Part shown: positions 8,419 to 18,320 of the stretch, one piece after another
Layout: each line of letters begins with the position of its first letter
Numbering within the stretch: position 1 is the first letter of the stretch
Assembly (NCBI GenBank): GCA_964537965.1
Contig: CAZIDB010000002.1
Span: 1 to 54,480 of the forward strand
Source of the DNA: SURF-24 sp964537965
GTDB lineage: Bacteria; Bacteroidota; Ignavibacteria; Ignavibacteriales; SURF-24
DNA: 54,480 nucleotides
Reading direction: 5' to 3'
Program-made: the position numbers and the translations under genes
Notes under the pieces: model-generated
The model's input: the letters and a program-made list of their open reading frames with translations, nothing else
The model's database searches: none
Told to the model about the DNA's origin: nothing

Positions 8419-11174
8419 GGCTGAGGCATAAACCTGTCTTCATTGCCTTCATATAAACCCTCTTTATCATTTCCGATGGTAACATTTGTAATCTCACTTC
8501 TACCTGTATTGCCTGATTTTTTAAGCATGTAATTGAAGTTTATCCACCCGGTAAGCCAACTGTTATCATTCTTAGTTAGGTTAATTTCCAATCCCTGAAT
8601 ATCCTGGTATTCATTATTTGCCCACGTAGAATAATTAACTGTCCCGCTTGAATTTTTATAAGTAACTTCTCCCTGCTGACCGGTAATATCTTTGTAATAC
8701 CCTGATAAAGTAAGGATATAATTTTCATAGAAATTATAATTGACGCCAAGTTCGTAGGATATCGTTTTGGGCGGCTCAAGATTCGGGTTGGACATATCAT
8801 ACAAACCATTTTTATCATAACGGTACCTGTAAAGAAACATTGATGAGTAAGGAGGGTTCGACCTGAAATGACCATAGTTAAAATAAAATTTAGAATCCTC
8901 TGTTATAGGAAATGAAATTCCAATTCTTGGACTAATCGTAAGATGATTTTTCACCGGCTGTAAAAATCCCGGATGTTCTTTATCGTATGCTTCCCACTTT
9001 TCCCAGATTACTGATTTACCTGATGAGAGCAAAGCATAAAAGGAATCTGCTGCCGCACCGGCACTGCGAGGTGCGCCACCAAACTCAGCAGTAAAAGCAT
9101 AAGCAAACGGATCACCTGAAGGCCACAAACCGCCGCCGCCGTAAAAGTAATCCATGCGAAGTCCAAGATTGCCGACAATTCCCTGGTAAGTTATCTGATC
9201 CTGAATATAAAATCCAGACTGGCTTGGAACACGATAATAATTGTACTCATAAGAATTATAAGGACCGGTTCTGTTCCATTTCATCCACATCTTATGATCC
9301 AATTCAATCCTGTTATACTCTGCACCAGATTTGACATAATGGTGATCTCCGAACTGCGAAACGAAATCCAGTTTTATTCTGTACTGTTGTGTATGAACAT
9401 TCGTATAAAGATCTCCTTCCTTGCTTCTGAATCTTCTGCTAATGCCGGTAATTGCATCATTATCAGGATAAGTATAACGGATTGTATCACCATTGGAAAT
9501 CCATGTAACTCTGTCGTTCGGTGCAAATTGCAATTTTCCATAAGGCATTTCCGTAACCGGAAACGGACCAAAATGAGTTACTGCAGTCATATCCCTGTTA
9601 TCACCTGTAGGAGAATGATCTTTAATTGATAAATAGCTTGTAGAAAATTCAAGGTAAGAAGAATTATTAATAACGTAGTTAATATTAGCACCACCCATTA
9701 GCGTGGTTTCATCAAGCAGTGGAAAGATCTCAGGATCATACCAGTAATTTGATCCTCCGTCCTTCGATTGTATACCACTGAAAATTTTAAGGTTGTTAAT
9801 CTGCATAAAACCGCCTTCGTTTCCTGCATCAGGTGAATCACCAAAGGCTGGCTTAATCGGACTTAAACCAAGCTGTCTTTTCCACAAACCATTCAAAGTA
9901 ATTGTCATAGATTCATCAGGAACTGATTTAATAGTGCCCATCGTAACATAAGTTTTTTCACTTCTTCGAGTGCTTAACGGAACAACATAATATTTTTCCT
10001 TTGAAGTGTGAGAAAGATAAAAAGTCGCATCACCAAGCGCTTCACTAAAGAAAGGAATCGGACCACCAAAGCCGCCATCAATATTAAAATCCGAACCTTC
10101 TTCCTTACGGGCATGATCTTCGAATAATTTTTTCTGTTCTTCGGATACAGTATAACCAAGTCTTGCCAATCCTTCATAATCCGGAATTGCCATATGCATC
10201 CACGCCCCAAGCAAATAATAATCCAATGGAGTAGCCTGCATCACCGGATTAGCATTATTAAAAGTCTCTGCCACTGCATTCCAGCCAGTAAACTTATCAT
10301 ATTGGCTACGAAGATAAGCATCATCTTTCAAAGCTTCTTCAGTCCCAACAAAAGCAATATCGGCATCAAGGAATGGAGCCAATGCAGGACCAAGCGGGTC
10401 ACTTAGTTTATCGCCAAATCTTTTCATGTGAGAATTATTTTTTGATAAAGTAAGAGTACCATGATATTTTGTTTTTGAACCTGATTTGGTTGTAACGTTT
10501 ATTAAACCCGAGCGGAAGTTTCCGTACTCTGCATTAAATCCACCGGATAACAATGAGACCTGTTCAATTGCACTTAAAGGAATTACTGTCTCTGCATTAC
10601 CAACAGCGGCATTGTTGTAAGACATACCATTAATAAAAGTACCGGTCTGATCTGCAGAGCCGCCTCTTATTTCAAGGAAGCCGTTCTCACTTGATACACC
10701 GGGCTGCTTTTCTAAGAATGCATTTATATCTCTTATGCCGGCAGTATTCATAATCTGCACATCTGTAACAACCAATTGGGTGTTTGATACTTCTTTATGA
10801 AGCGCATTGCGCTGGGCAGTAACAATAACTTCTGCTCCCTGCACTGCACCAGATGTAAGTTCAAAATTAATTGTTGTAACTCTGTCGGCCGAAACCAGAA
10901 CATCCAATACAATTTTTTTTGCGTAACCTATCATCGATGCCTGCATTTTGTAAACTCCCACGGGAACATTTACAACGAAATAATTACCGTCTTCGTCTGA
11001 TTGAGCGCCAAGCCTTGTGTCCAGCAATTGAATTGTAACACCAATTAATGGTTCACCGGTTGCAGCATCTTTAACAGAGCCGCTTATCTTACTTTTAGTT
11101 TGTGAAGATGCAGTTCCTGCCATAAGAAGGATAACGAGAAAAAGAATTCTTATTTGATAAGGTTTAAGAAACAT
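8419..11174 (-). CDS. TonB-dependent outer-membrane receptor, C-terminus lost in gap
   Basis: About 918 codons are present. Signal peptide (ends near GTASSQ), then a carboxypeptidase-regulatory-like beta-sandwich (about residues 28-115, ISGSVKDAATGEPLIGVTI), then a plug domain (about 120-235, IEQVSLLSGGFNAEYGNFRSGLINVTTKSG), then beta-barrel strands to the gap (NPNLEPPKTISYELGVNYNF, GLEINLT). It should import oligomers released by the pectinolytic enzymes encoded just upstream, using TonB energy. No SusD-like lipoprotein gene is adjacent; the partner appears to be the large fibronectin-like protein and/or the PorV-like protein. It lies 35 bases after the GH28 gene on the same strand. The substrate (oligogalacturonide) is inferred from context. 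Confidence 0.9.
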
Positions 11175-11209
11175 TATTTATTTACTCAGCTTTTGTTAAA
11201 CCGGAAAGA

Positions 11210-12616
11210 TCAATCAGCTGTTATTTCCTTATTGTTAATTTTTACATTTACAAAACGAATATCTTTAACGCCTTCCATCACGTTTTCATTTTCAACGCTG
11301 TTGAAAGAGCAATCTTCAAGTGAAAGATTTTGAACAGGTGAACGATCATATGCTTTAATCCAGATTGCATAAGGACTTTTTTCGCACTTCATATTTTTAA
11401 CAAAGATGTTGCGTATAACCGGAGTGAATTTTCCTTTATCACCTTCTTCATAAAAATAGTTTATGTGGATTGCTGCTTCTTTCACCTGTCCAACTGTTAC
11501 ATCCCTTACAAAAATATTTTCAATTGTACCGCCACGTATTGAATTTGTTTTCAATCTTATCGCTCTGTCTAAATTCGGGCTGTCCATTTTGCAGTTATCA
11601 ACAAATACATTTTTAACTCCACCGGAAATTTCGCTACCGATAACAACCCCGCCATGACCTTCTTTCATCGTACAGTTTCTTACGATAATATTTTCAGCAG
11701 GAACATTTACACGACGGCCATCGTTGTTTCTGCCGGATTTAATTGCAATACAGTCATCACCGGTATTAAAGAAACAGTTTTCAATCAGCATATCTTTTGT
11801 ACTTTCAGGATCGCAGCCATCATTATTCGGTCCCAATCCTTCAACAGTAACATTCTTGATTGTAACATTATTGCAGAGTACAGGATTTAAAAACCACATT
11901 GGTGAATCTTTAAAAGTTACTCCTTCCACTAAAATGTTCTTACATTTATACGGTTGAAAGAATGATGGCCTGAGATACGAACCTTCTCCGAAAATTCTTT
12001 TTTCAACCGGAACATTTTTTTCTCCCATTTCAAACAACTTATCTCTTGCTTCTTTCTGTTCCGGCATACCTTTTACCCAACCATATTCTTTTTTACCTTT
12101 CCAGCTCCACCAGTTTTCACTCTTGCCGCATCCATCAAGAAACCCTTCGCCGGTAACAGCAATATTTTCCTGTTCGTATGCATAAATTAATGGCGAGTAA
12201 TTCATGCATTCAACACCTTCCCACCTTGTAAAAACAACAGGAAGGTAGTCATCAGGATTAGTTGAAAATTTTATGATCGCATTTTTGGAGAGGTAAAGGT
12301 TAACGTTGTTTTTCAAATGAATTGCGCCTGTAAGAAATTCACCTTCGGGTACAACAACACGACCTCCGCCGGATTTTGAACATTCATCAATTGCGTTTTT
12401 GAACGCTTGTGTACATAATGTCTTTCCGTCAGCCACGGCGCCGTAGTTAAGTACATTAAAATCTTTAGATTGAAATGAAGGAGGTTTTATATTGGAAAGA
12501 ATATTATCAAGTTCATTCCAGCCGGAAGAGCTTATATCCTGGCAGGTAAAATTGCTTGTTAGTAGAAGTAAGAGAAGCAGTAAAAAATGTTTGAAGACAG
12601 TATAATTTTTTTTCAT
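11210..12616 (-). CDS. Glycoside hydrolase family 28 (polygalacturonase-type)
   Basis: 468 aa, secreted: a leucine-rich signal segment (residues 9-20) precedes NFTCQ. It has a right-handed beta-helix fold with the GH28 catalytic signature: NND at 264-266, GDD at 286-288, GHG at 320-322 and RLK at 354-356. It should hydrolyse alpha-1,4 bonds in polygalacturonate or related pectin chains outside the cell or in the periplasm. No T9SS sorting domain is present, unlike PL9, so a periplasmic site acting on imported oligomers is plausible. The gene starts 4 bases after the PL9 stop and is part of the pectin operon. Exo versus endo action cannot be decided from the sequence. Confidence 0.93.
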   Translation of the reverse strand: MKKNYTVFKHFLLLLLLLLTSNFTCQDISSSGWNELDNILSNIKPPSFQSKDFNVLNYGAVADGKTLCTQAFKNAIDECSKSGGGRVVVPEGEFLTGAIHLKNNVNLYLSKNAIIKFSTNPDDYLPVVFTRWEGVECMNYSPLIYAYEQENIAVTGEGFLDGCGKSENWWSWKGKKEYGWVKGMPEQKEARDKLFEMGEKNVPVEKRIFGEGSYLRPSFFQPYKCKNILVEGVTFKDSPMWFLNPVLCNNVTIKNVTVEGLGPNNDGCDPESTKDMLIENCFFNTGDDCIAIKSGRNNDGRRVNVPAENIIVRNCTMKEGHGGVVIGSEISGGVKNVFVDNCKMDSPNLDRAIRLKTNSIRGGTIENIFVRDVTVGQVKEAAIHINYFYEEGDKGKFTPVIRNIFVKNMKCEKSPYAIWIKAYDRSPVQNLSLEDCSFNSVENENVMEGVKDIRFVNVKINNKEITAD

Positions 12617-12620
12617 AGGC

Positions 12621-14135
12621 TCACTTCAACAAGACTAATTTTTTAACAGCGCAATTATTTGCCATCTGCATTTTTGCAAAATAAATTCCACTTGGAAGAG
12701 AGGATCCATTTATGTTCTGAGCAGAAAATTCAATACTATAAGCGCCTGGATTTTTTTCTTCATTAACCAGGGTTTCAACAAGTTCTCCAAGTGAATTAAA
12801 TATGCTCATATTTACAAATCCACTCTTATCAACTGTGAACCGAATTGTGGTTACAGGATTAAACGGGTTCGGATAATTCTGTTCAAGTGAAAAATGTTTA
12901 ATTAATATCTCTTTGTCAACAACACCCGAGGCTGTTCCGGTTTCAAATGCACCAAGATCAGGAGCAATGCCGTTATATTTTAAGCCAACATCAACACCGG
13001 CATCAACCAAAGAACTTGTTGAAACAAGTTTCAGAAAATCAATTTCAGGTAAACTACTATCTGCATTTCTTGGGGCTTTAGCTAATATTGTATCCAGGTT
13101 AATGAAATCACTTTCCGAAACTGTAAAACCATTCCAGCTATTTTTTTCCTGTTCGGCTCCGCTTGAAGAAATACTGTTAGAGCCACCAAAACCAAGATTG
13201 TTTTTCAGAATATGCTTTCCTGTTGTTGACACTTTAGGAAATGAATAGTTATATGATTTATTCCTCCAGGAAGTACAATTGTAAATTGTAACAGCGCCCA
13301 TATTATTATTCTGATCGAAACCTTTTACCTTGTTATCAAAGGCAACGCAATTGGTAACAATATGAAGTCCAACAATATTATTGCCTCCTAATTTAAATCC
13401 GTTTCCGTCCCCCTGGAAATTTGTATCGTTCCAGAGGTTGAAGCCATTTTGAAATGTCCAGCAGCTATCAATAACAACAGGATTCTGTCCCTCATAAAGA
13501 TCCCAACCATCATCAACATTATACCAGGAACGGCAGCCGTGGAATTCATTTCCCGGACCGATATCAAGTTTAGCCGCAAAGCCGTCAGCATTTTCTCCGT
13601 GCGATAAAGAATCGTAGTTTGCATAAGAATCGCAGTTGATTACTTTGTTATAACTGCCGCCGCCGCTAATCTGAAGACCCGAATCAAAATTATTATGCAT
13701 ACGGCAGGCTTCAACTAAATTGTATGAACCGGTTATATAAATTCCGTTATCGCCTGCTCTTCTTATTTCCAATCCCTTTACATGCCAGTACTTTCCGGAA
13801 ATATATATTCCTCTTGATGAAGTTGAAATTGGCTGCTGTTTAAAATCTATTATTGGATGTTCACCGGGATAATTCCAGACTTTAATTGTATGACCTTCGC
13901 TGCCGCTCTTACTAAGTTTAATGGTTGCGTTAAAATTATAAACTCCGCCGCGCATATAAATTAAAGTATCAGCAGCAGCAAGAGAAACGGCTTTAGTTAA
14001 AGTGGCCAAAGGCGAATTTATTTTTCCTGTATTACTGTCATTGCCATCAGGCGCAATATAAATTTGAGCCATAAGATTATTTACTACAAACACAGCAGTT
14101 AAAAAAACGAGATATATTTTCTTCGTAATGTGCAT
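12621..14135 (-). CDS. Pectate lyase family 9 with T9SS sorting domain
   Basis: 504 aa with a signal peptide (ends VVNNLMAQ). A parallel beta-helix carries the PL9 active-site pattern: ADG with D184, DDGWD with D208, D209 and D212 (calcium ligands), and GNGFKLGG with K248. The spacing matches the four calcium-binding aspartates and catalytic lysine I recall for Pel9A of Dickeya. It cleaves polygalacturonate by beta-elimination, giving unsaturated oligomers. The C-terminal sorting domain (about 417-504, NYPNPFNP near 420) points to export and cell-surface attachment by the type IX system. It lies 9 bases after the PL1 gene and 4 before GH28. Confidence 0.94.
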   Translation of the reverse strand: MHITKKIYLVFLTAVFVVNNLMAQIYIAPDGNDSNTGKINSPLATLTKAVSLAAADTLIYMRGGVYNFNATIKLSKSGSEGHTIKVWNYPGEHPIIDFKQQPISTSSRGIYISGKYWHVKGLEIRRAGDNGIYITGSYNLVEACRMHNNFDSGLQISGGGSYNKVINCDSYANYDSLSHGENADGFAAKLDIGPGNEFHGCRSWYNVDDGWDLYEGQNPVVIDSCWTFQNGFNLWNDTNFQGDGNGFKLGGNNIVGLHIVTNCVAFDNKVKGFDQNNNMGAVTIYNCTSWRNKSYNYSFPKVSTTGKHILKNNLGFGGSNSISSSGAEQEKNSWNGFTVSESDFINLDTILAKAPRNADSSLPEIDFLKLVSTSSLVDAGVDVGLKYNGIAPDLGAFETGTASGVVDKEILIKHFSLEQNYPNPFNPVTTIRFTVDKSGFVNMSIFNSLGELVETLVNEEKNPGAYSIEFSAQNINGSSLPSGIYFAKMQMANNCAVKKLVLLK

Positions 14136-14144
14136 ATTCAGAAA

Positions 14145-15446
14145 TTATTTTTTGATCTTTTGTTCTACCAATTGATTAAGATACTTTTCCAGCATTGTAT
14201 GACCATCTGCAGAAGTATTGTTGCGGTCTTCCGGATTAGCAATATCAAGGTTGTTAGTCTTTTCCCATTCATCAGGCATACCATCGTGATCAGAATCCAC
14301 AGGCGCCTCAGTAGAATTTAATTCAGGATAACCTCCAACATCTATCTGAGAATTAATTATGCCGTTACCAATAAATTCTTTTCCCTCTTTTACCTGAAGA
14401 ATAATTCTGTTATCCACTTCATCTCTTTTAGGAATAACAACTCCGGCAAAATTTAAAACATCATTATAGGCTTCTTCCGGTGTTTGGGTAAGAACATTCT
14501 CTTCTCCGAATGACATGTCAGATTTATTATTTTCTGATTTTAAATCAACTCCCAACCAGTTGTTTTGCGTAACGTCAGGATTGCCTTCAACAAAATTATC
14601 TTTTACAAACCATTTCCCTTTTTCATCAAAAGGAGTAAGAATTATAGCTTTGTGTTTTGAAGCAGGACCGGGTTTATAATAGTTTGCTACAACATTCTGT
14701 TTACCTTTCTCGCCTCCGTAAGAACTATAAATTTCCCAGTTAAATATTACATTGTTTCTGAAATCAACGAGTTCTGTATTTTGAGAAGTAGCTGTTCTGG
14801 CACCGTTGAATCTTGGATTACGGCTTGAATTACTTGCCAATAGATTATGATGAAAGCTTGCATTTATGCCACCCCATATTCCACCGTAACCATGCGTTCC
14901 TTTATGATGGTAAGAATTATTAAGCGCTTCGGAAATCAAACACCATTGCATTGTAAAATTTTCGTTGTCATAAAAAGAAGCATTCTCATCAATTCCCCAG
15001 CTTGCGGTACAATGATCAATAATAATGTTTTTACAATTCATTGCACCAAAGGAGTCATCTTCGTTTTTTGTCTCATCACCTAAACGAAAACGAATGAAGC
15101 GGATAATAACATTATTTGCGCTAATTGATGTTTTGTAATTCTTAATACAAATTCCATCACCGGGAGCTGTTTGTCCGGCAATTGTTAAATTGCCATTGTT
15201 AATTTTTAGATCGGATTTTAAGGATATTGTTCCGGACACTTTGAATACAATTGTTCGCGGTCCTTTCTTTTTAATAGCAGATCTTAAACTGCCTGGGCCC
15301 GCATCATTAAGATTTGTAACTTCAATTACTTTTCCACCGCGGCCGCCGGTTGTAAATCTACCGTAACCTTCGGCACCTGGAAAGGATAAAACCTGCGAAA
15401 GTATAATCACCGGAAATAAAACTATTGATGAAAAAAACTTAATCAT
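14145..15446 (-). CDS. Pectate lyase family 1
   Basis: 433 aa with a signal peptide (residues 1-20). The N-terminus FPGAEGYGRFTTGGRGGKV is typical of PL1 pectate lyases of Bacteroidota. Beta-helix motifs follow: GQTAPGDGI (about 91-99), NEDDSFG with D130/D131, IIIDHCTASWG (D144), and SSRNPRF with the likely catalytic R209 and R212. The C-terminal DSDHDGMPDEWE is a thrombospondin-type-3-like calcium motif often seen at the end of these lyases. Its start codon overlaps the uxaC stop by one base (TAATG), so translation is coupled. No NYPNPFNP sorting domain is present. Confidence 0.93.
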   Translation of the reverse strand: MIKFFSSIVLFPVIILSQVLSFPGAEGYGRFTTGGRGGKVIEVTNLNDAGPGSLRSAIKKKGPRTIVFKVSGTISLKSDLKINNGNLTIAGQTAPGDGICIKNYKTSISANNVIIRFIRFRLGDETKNEDDSFGAMNCKNIIIDHCTASWGIDENASFYDNENFTMQWCLISEALNNSYHHKGTHGYGGIWGGINASFHHNLLASNSSRNPRFNGARTATSQNTELVDFRNNVIFNWEIYSSYGGEKGKQNVVANYYKPGPASKHKAIILTPFDEKGKWFVKDNFVEGNPDVTQNNWLGVDLKSENNKSDMSFGEENVLTQTPEEAYNDVLNFAGVVIPKRDEVDNRIILQVKEGKEFIGNGIINSQIDVGGYPELNSTEAPVDSDHDGMPDEWEKTNNLDIANPEDRNNTSADGHTMLEKYLNQLVEQKIKK

Positions 15447-16852
15447 TAAAAAGCAAAATAGTTTTTGGCGTTATAATAGCAAATATTCTTTACCATTTCT
15501 TCAAGCATAGAATCATCATCCGGGATTAAACCGTTCTCAACATCATCACCAAGAATGCGGCAAAGCAATCTTCTGAAATATTCATGTCTTGAATATGAAA
15601 GGAAACATCTTGAATCAGTAAGCATACCGATAAAGCGGCTTAACAAACCAAGGTTTGAAAGTGCATTAATTTGTTTTTCCATTCCATCCAACTGATCAAG
15701 GAACCACCATGCACTACCGAACTGTAATTTACCGGGAATTGTACCATCCTGGAAATTACCGATCATTGTTGCAATCAATTCATTGTCAGCCGGATTAAGA
15801 TTATAAATGATCGTCCTGGCAAGTTTATTTTCATTATCAAGTTTATCAAGATATTTTGAAAGCGGGCGGGCAATTTCAAAATCACCAATTGAATCCCAGC
15901 CGGTATCAGGACCTAATGTTCTGAACATTCTAGAATTATTATTTCTTAGTGCCCCAAGATGCAATTGCTGTGTCCAACCTTTTTCATAGTCCATAAGGCC
16001 AAATTCATACATCATTGCCGACTTGAATTTCAGAATTTCCTCCTGGTTAAGGATTTCTCTTTTCAGAATCTTAGCAAATATTTTTTCTATCTCTGATTCA
16101 GAATAATCTTCTGCATAAGCAGTTTCAAGACCATGGTCAGACAATCTGCAGCCATTAGCATGAAAATAATCATGCCTGTTTTTAAGGGCGGCCAAATAAT
16201 CGGAGAAATTCCTGATGTTAATATTAGAAGCTTCCTCTAATTTGTTCATCCATTGCAAAAATGAATCAGGATTTTCAACTGCCATTCCTTTGTCAGGCCT
16301 CCAGGCAGGAAGTACCTTAACAGAAAATCCATCGTCTTTAATTTTTTTGTGATACTCAAGTGAATCGACAGGATCATCAGTTGTGCATACTGTTTCAACA
16401 TTAAAATGTTTTAACAAACCTCTGGTAGAAAAATCATCCTGTGATAAAAGTGAATTACATTTATCATAAATTTCTTTTGCTGTATCCTTGTTAAGAAGTT
16501 TATCAGAAATTCCAAAAGGATTTTTCAATTCAAGATGAGTCCAGTGGTAAAGCGGATTGCGTAATGTATTGGAAACTGTTTCTGCCCAGGCTAAAAACTT
16601 TTCCCAATCCGATGCATTGCCGGTACAATACTTTTCATCAATTCCATTAGTACGCATTGCGCGCCATTTATAGTGATCACCGTTCAGCCAGATTTTTGTA
16701 ATCGTTTCGAAGTTTATATTGTCTGCAATTTCTTTAACGGGCAGATGACAATGGTAATCAATTATAGGAAGCTGCTTAGCAACATTATGATATAAGTCCT
16801 GTGCTTTTTTATTTTTCAATAAAAAATTTTCGTTCATAAAATTATTATTCAT
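15446..16852 (-). CDS. uxaC: Glucuronate/galacturonate isomerase
   Basis: 468 aa, normal length for UxaC. It interconverts D-galacturonate with D-tagaturonate and D-glucuronate with D-fructuronate, the first cytoplasmic step after uptake of pectin-derived uronates. Motifs include IDYHCHLP near residue 31 (metal-binding HxH of the amidohydrolase-like fold), WLNGDHYKWRAMRTNG, and SRFIGMLTDSRCFLSYSRHEYFRR near the end. It starts 28 bases after exuT and overlaps the PL1 start by one base. An alternative ATG lies five codons in (MNENF), so the exact start is uncertain. The later uronate enzymes (UxaB, UxaA, KdgK, KdgA) are not in this window. Confidence 0.96.
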   Translation of the reverse strand: MNNNFMNENFLLKNKKAQDLYHNVAKQLPIIDYHCHLPVKEIADNINFETITKIWLNGDHYKWRAMRTNGIDEKYCTGNASDWEKFLAWAETVSNTLRNPLYHWTHLELKNPFGISDKLLNKDTAKEIYDKCNSLLSQDDFSTRGLLKHFNVETVCTTDDPVDSLEYHKKIKDDGFSVKVLPAWRPDKGMAVENPDSFLQWMNKLEEASNINIRNFSDYLAALKNRHDYFHANGCRLSDHGLETAYAEDYSESEIEKIFAKILKREILNQEEILKFKSAMMYEFGLMDYEKGWTQQLHLGALRNNNSRMFRTLGPDTGWDSIGDFEIARPLSKYLDKLDNENKLARTIIYNLNPADNELIATMIGNFQDGTIPGKLQFGSAWWFLDQLDGMEKQINALSNLGLLSRFIGMLTDSRCFLSYSRHEYFRRLLCRILGDDVENGLIPDDDSMLEEMVKNICYYNAKNYFAF

Positions 16853-16880
16853 ATTTCCAACCCGGATGATTTAATTAAAA

Positions 16881-18320
16881 TTATAACTCAATTGGTTTAT
16901 ATTTTGGTACAAGAGATTTCATTACAACCCAGCCAATAAGGTAAGCTACGGCACATATTGAGAATATTATAAAGTAACCGGATTTAATTCCTTCAAATCC
17001 CATGAATTTTAAATTAGTCATTTCTGCATAATCAAAAAGAACACCGGAGCCTTTGTTAATAAGATAAGATCCGATACCGCCCGCCATTCCTCCAATGCCG
17101 GTAACAGTAGCTATTGCTGATCGGGGAAACATATCCCCAACAGTAGAGAAAATATTAGCAGACCAAGACTGATGAGCCGCCCCTGCAATACCAATAATAA
17201 TAACCGGGAACCAATATGAGATATCACCAAGTGTTTGTGCTAAAAGAGCAAGCAGAGGGAAGAATGCAAAAATCAACATAGAGCGCATTCTTCCGGCGTA
17301 AGGATTCATTCCTTTCTTTGTTACAAAATAAGATGGCAGCCATCCGCCAATAATCGATAATAATGTAATCGCATATAAAACGAACAATAACACTTTTGCA
17401 GTTGTCGTATCGGAAGTAAGTCCGTACACAGAACTTAAATAAGCCGGTGTCCAGAACAAGTAAAACCACCAAACGCCGTCGGTCATAAACTTTCCGAATG
17501 CAAAAGCCCAGGTTTGTTTGTATTTAAAACATTCTAAGAAAGAAAGTTTCCGTATCGGCATACCGTTATTATCTAAGGTATGATGATCGTTATCCGATTG
17601 AATATACTTCAATTCCATCTCATTAACATGGTTGCATTTGTCAGGCTTTTGATAAAGAAATACCCAGAAACCCATCCAGATAAATCCAAGCGCACCAATT
17701 ACTATAAAAGCCATTTCCCAGCCCATATTCACAGCGATTACGGGAATTGTAAGTGGAGCAACAAGAGCACCAACTGTTGCACCGGCATTAAAAATACTTG
17801 TAGCATACGCACGATCTTTCTTTGGAAAATATTCAGCCGTAGCTTTAATTGAAGCCGGGAAATTTCCTGCTTCGCCAAGCGCCAGAATTAAACGGGCAAA
17901 AACAAATAAAGCCACACTAACATTTACAATCATTCCTATATCGTCTACAGTACTAATTATTTCTCTTGCACTTTTAAAACCAACAAACCAATTACCTGTT
18001 AATATTCCCGAGGTGGCTATTCCGCAAAAGGCATGGAGACAAGCTCCTATTGACCATACTCCAATAGCCCACAGAAAACCTTTCTTTGTATCCATCCAAT
18101 CAACAAAGCGGCCGGCAAACAACATTCCGACAGCATAAAAAATTGAGAATAAAGAAGTAATGTTTCCATAATCATTGTTCGTCCAATGAAATTCGGGAGC
18201 AATAAAATCTTTCCAGGTTAGTGATAGAACCTGCCGGTCCATATAATTAATTGTTACACCAAAGAATAACAATGTGCAAATCACCCAACGGTAATTACTG
18301 ATTTTTTGTGTTTTATTCAT
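16881..18320 (-). CDS. exuT: Hexuronate:cation symporter, MFS (ExuT type)
   Basis: 479 aa, about 12 membrane helices. The N-terminal signature RWVICTLLFFGVTINYMDRQVLS and the later LALGEAGNFPASIKATAEYFPKKDRA are characteristic of the anion:cation symporter family of hexuronate transporters (ExuT). It should bring galacturonate or glucuronate across the inner membrane for UxaC, encoded 28 bases downstream. A hydrophilic insert after helix 3 (TSGILTGNWFVGFKSAREIISTVDD) is seen in Bacteroidota members. The start overlaps the end of the DUF4861 gene by 8 bases. Substrate is assigned by family and neighbours. Confidence 0.87.
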   Translation of the reverse strand: MNKTQKISNYRWVICTLLFFGVTINYMDRQVLSLTWKDFIAPEFHWTNNDYGNITSLFSIFYAVGMLFAGRFVDWMDTKKGFLWAIGVWSIGACLHAFCGIATSGILTGNWFVGFKSAREIISTVDDIGMIVNVSVALFVFARLILALGEAGNFPASIKATAEYFPKKDRAYATSIFNAGATVGALVAPLTIPVIAVNMGWEMAFIVIGALGFIWMGFWVFLYQKPDKCNHVNEMELKYIQSDNDHHTLDNNGMPIRKLSFLECFKYKQTWAFAFGKFMTDGVWWFYLFWTPAYLSSVYGLTSDTTTAKVLLFVLYAITLLSIIGGWLPSYFVTKKGMNPYAGRMRSMLIFAFFPLLALLAQTLGDISYWFPVIIIGIAGAAHQSWSANIFSTVGDMFPRSAIATVTGIGGMAGGIGSYLINKGSGVLFDYAEMTNLKFMGFEGIKSGYFIIFSICAVAYLIGWVVMKSLVPKYKPIEL

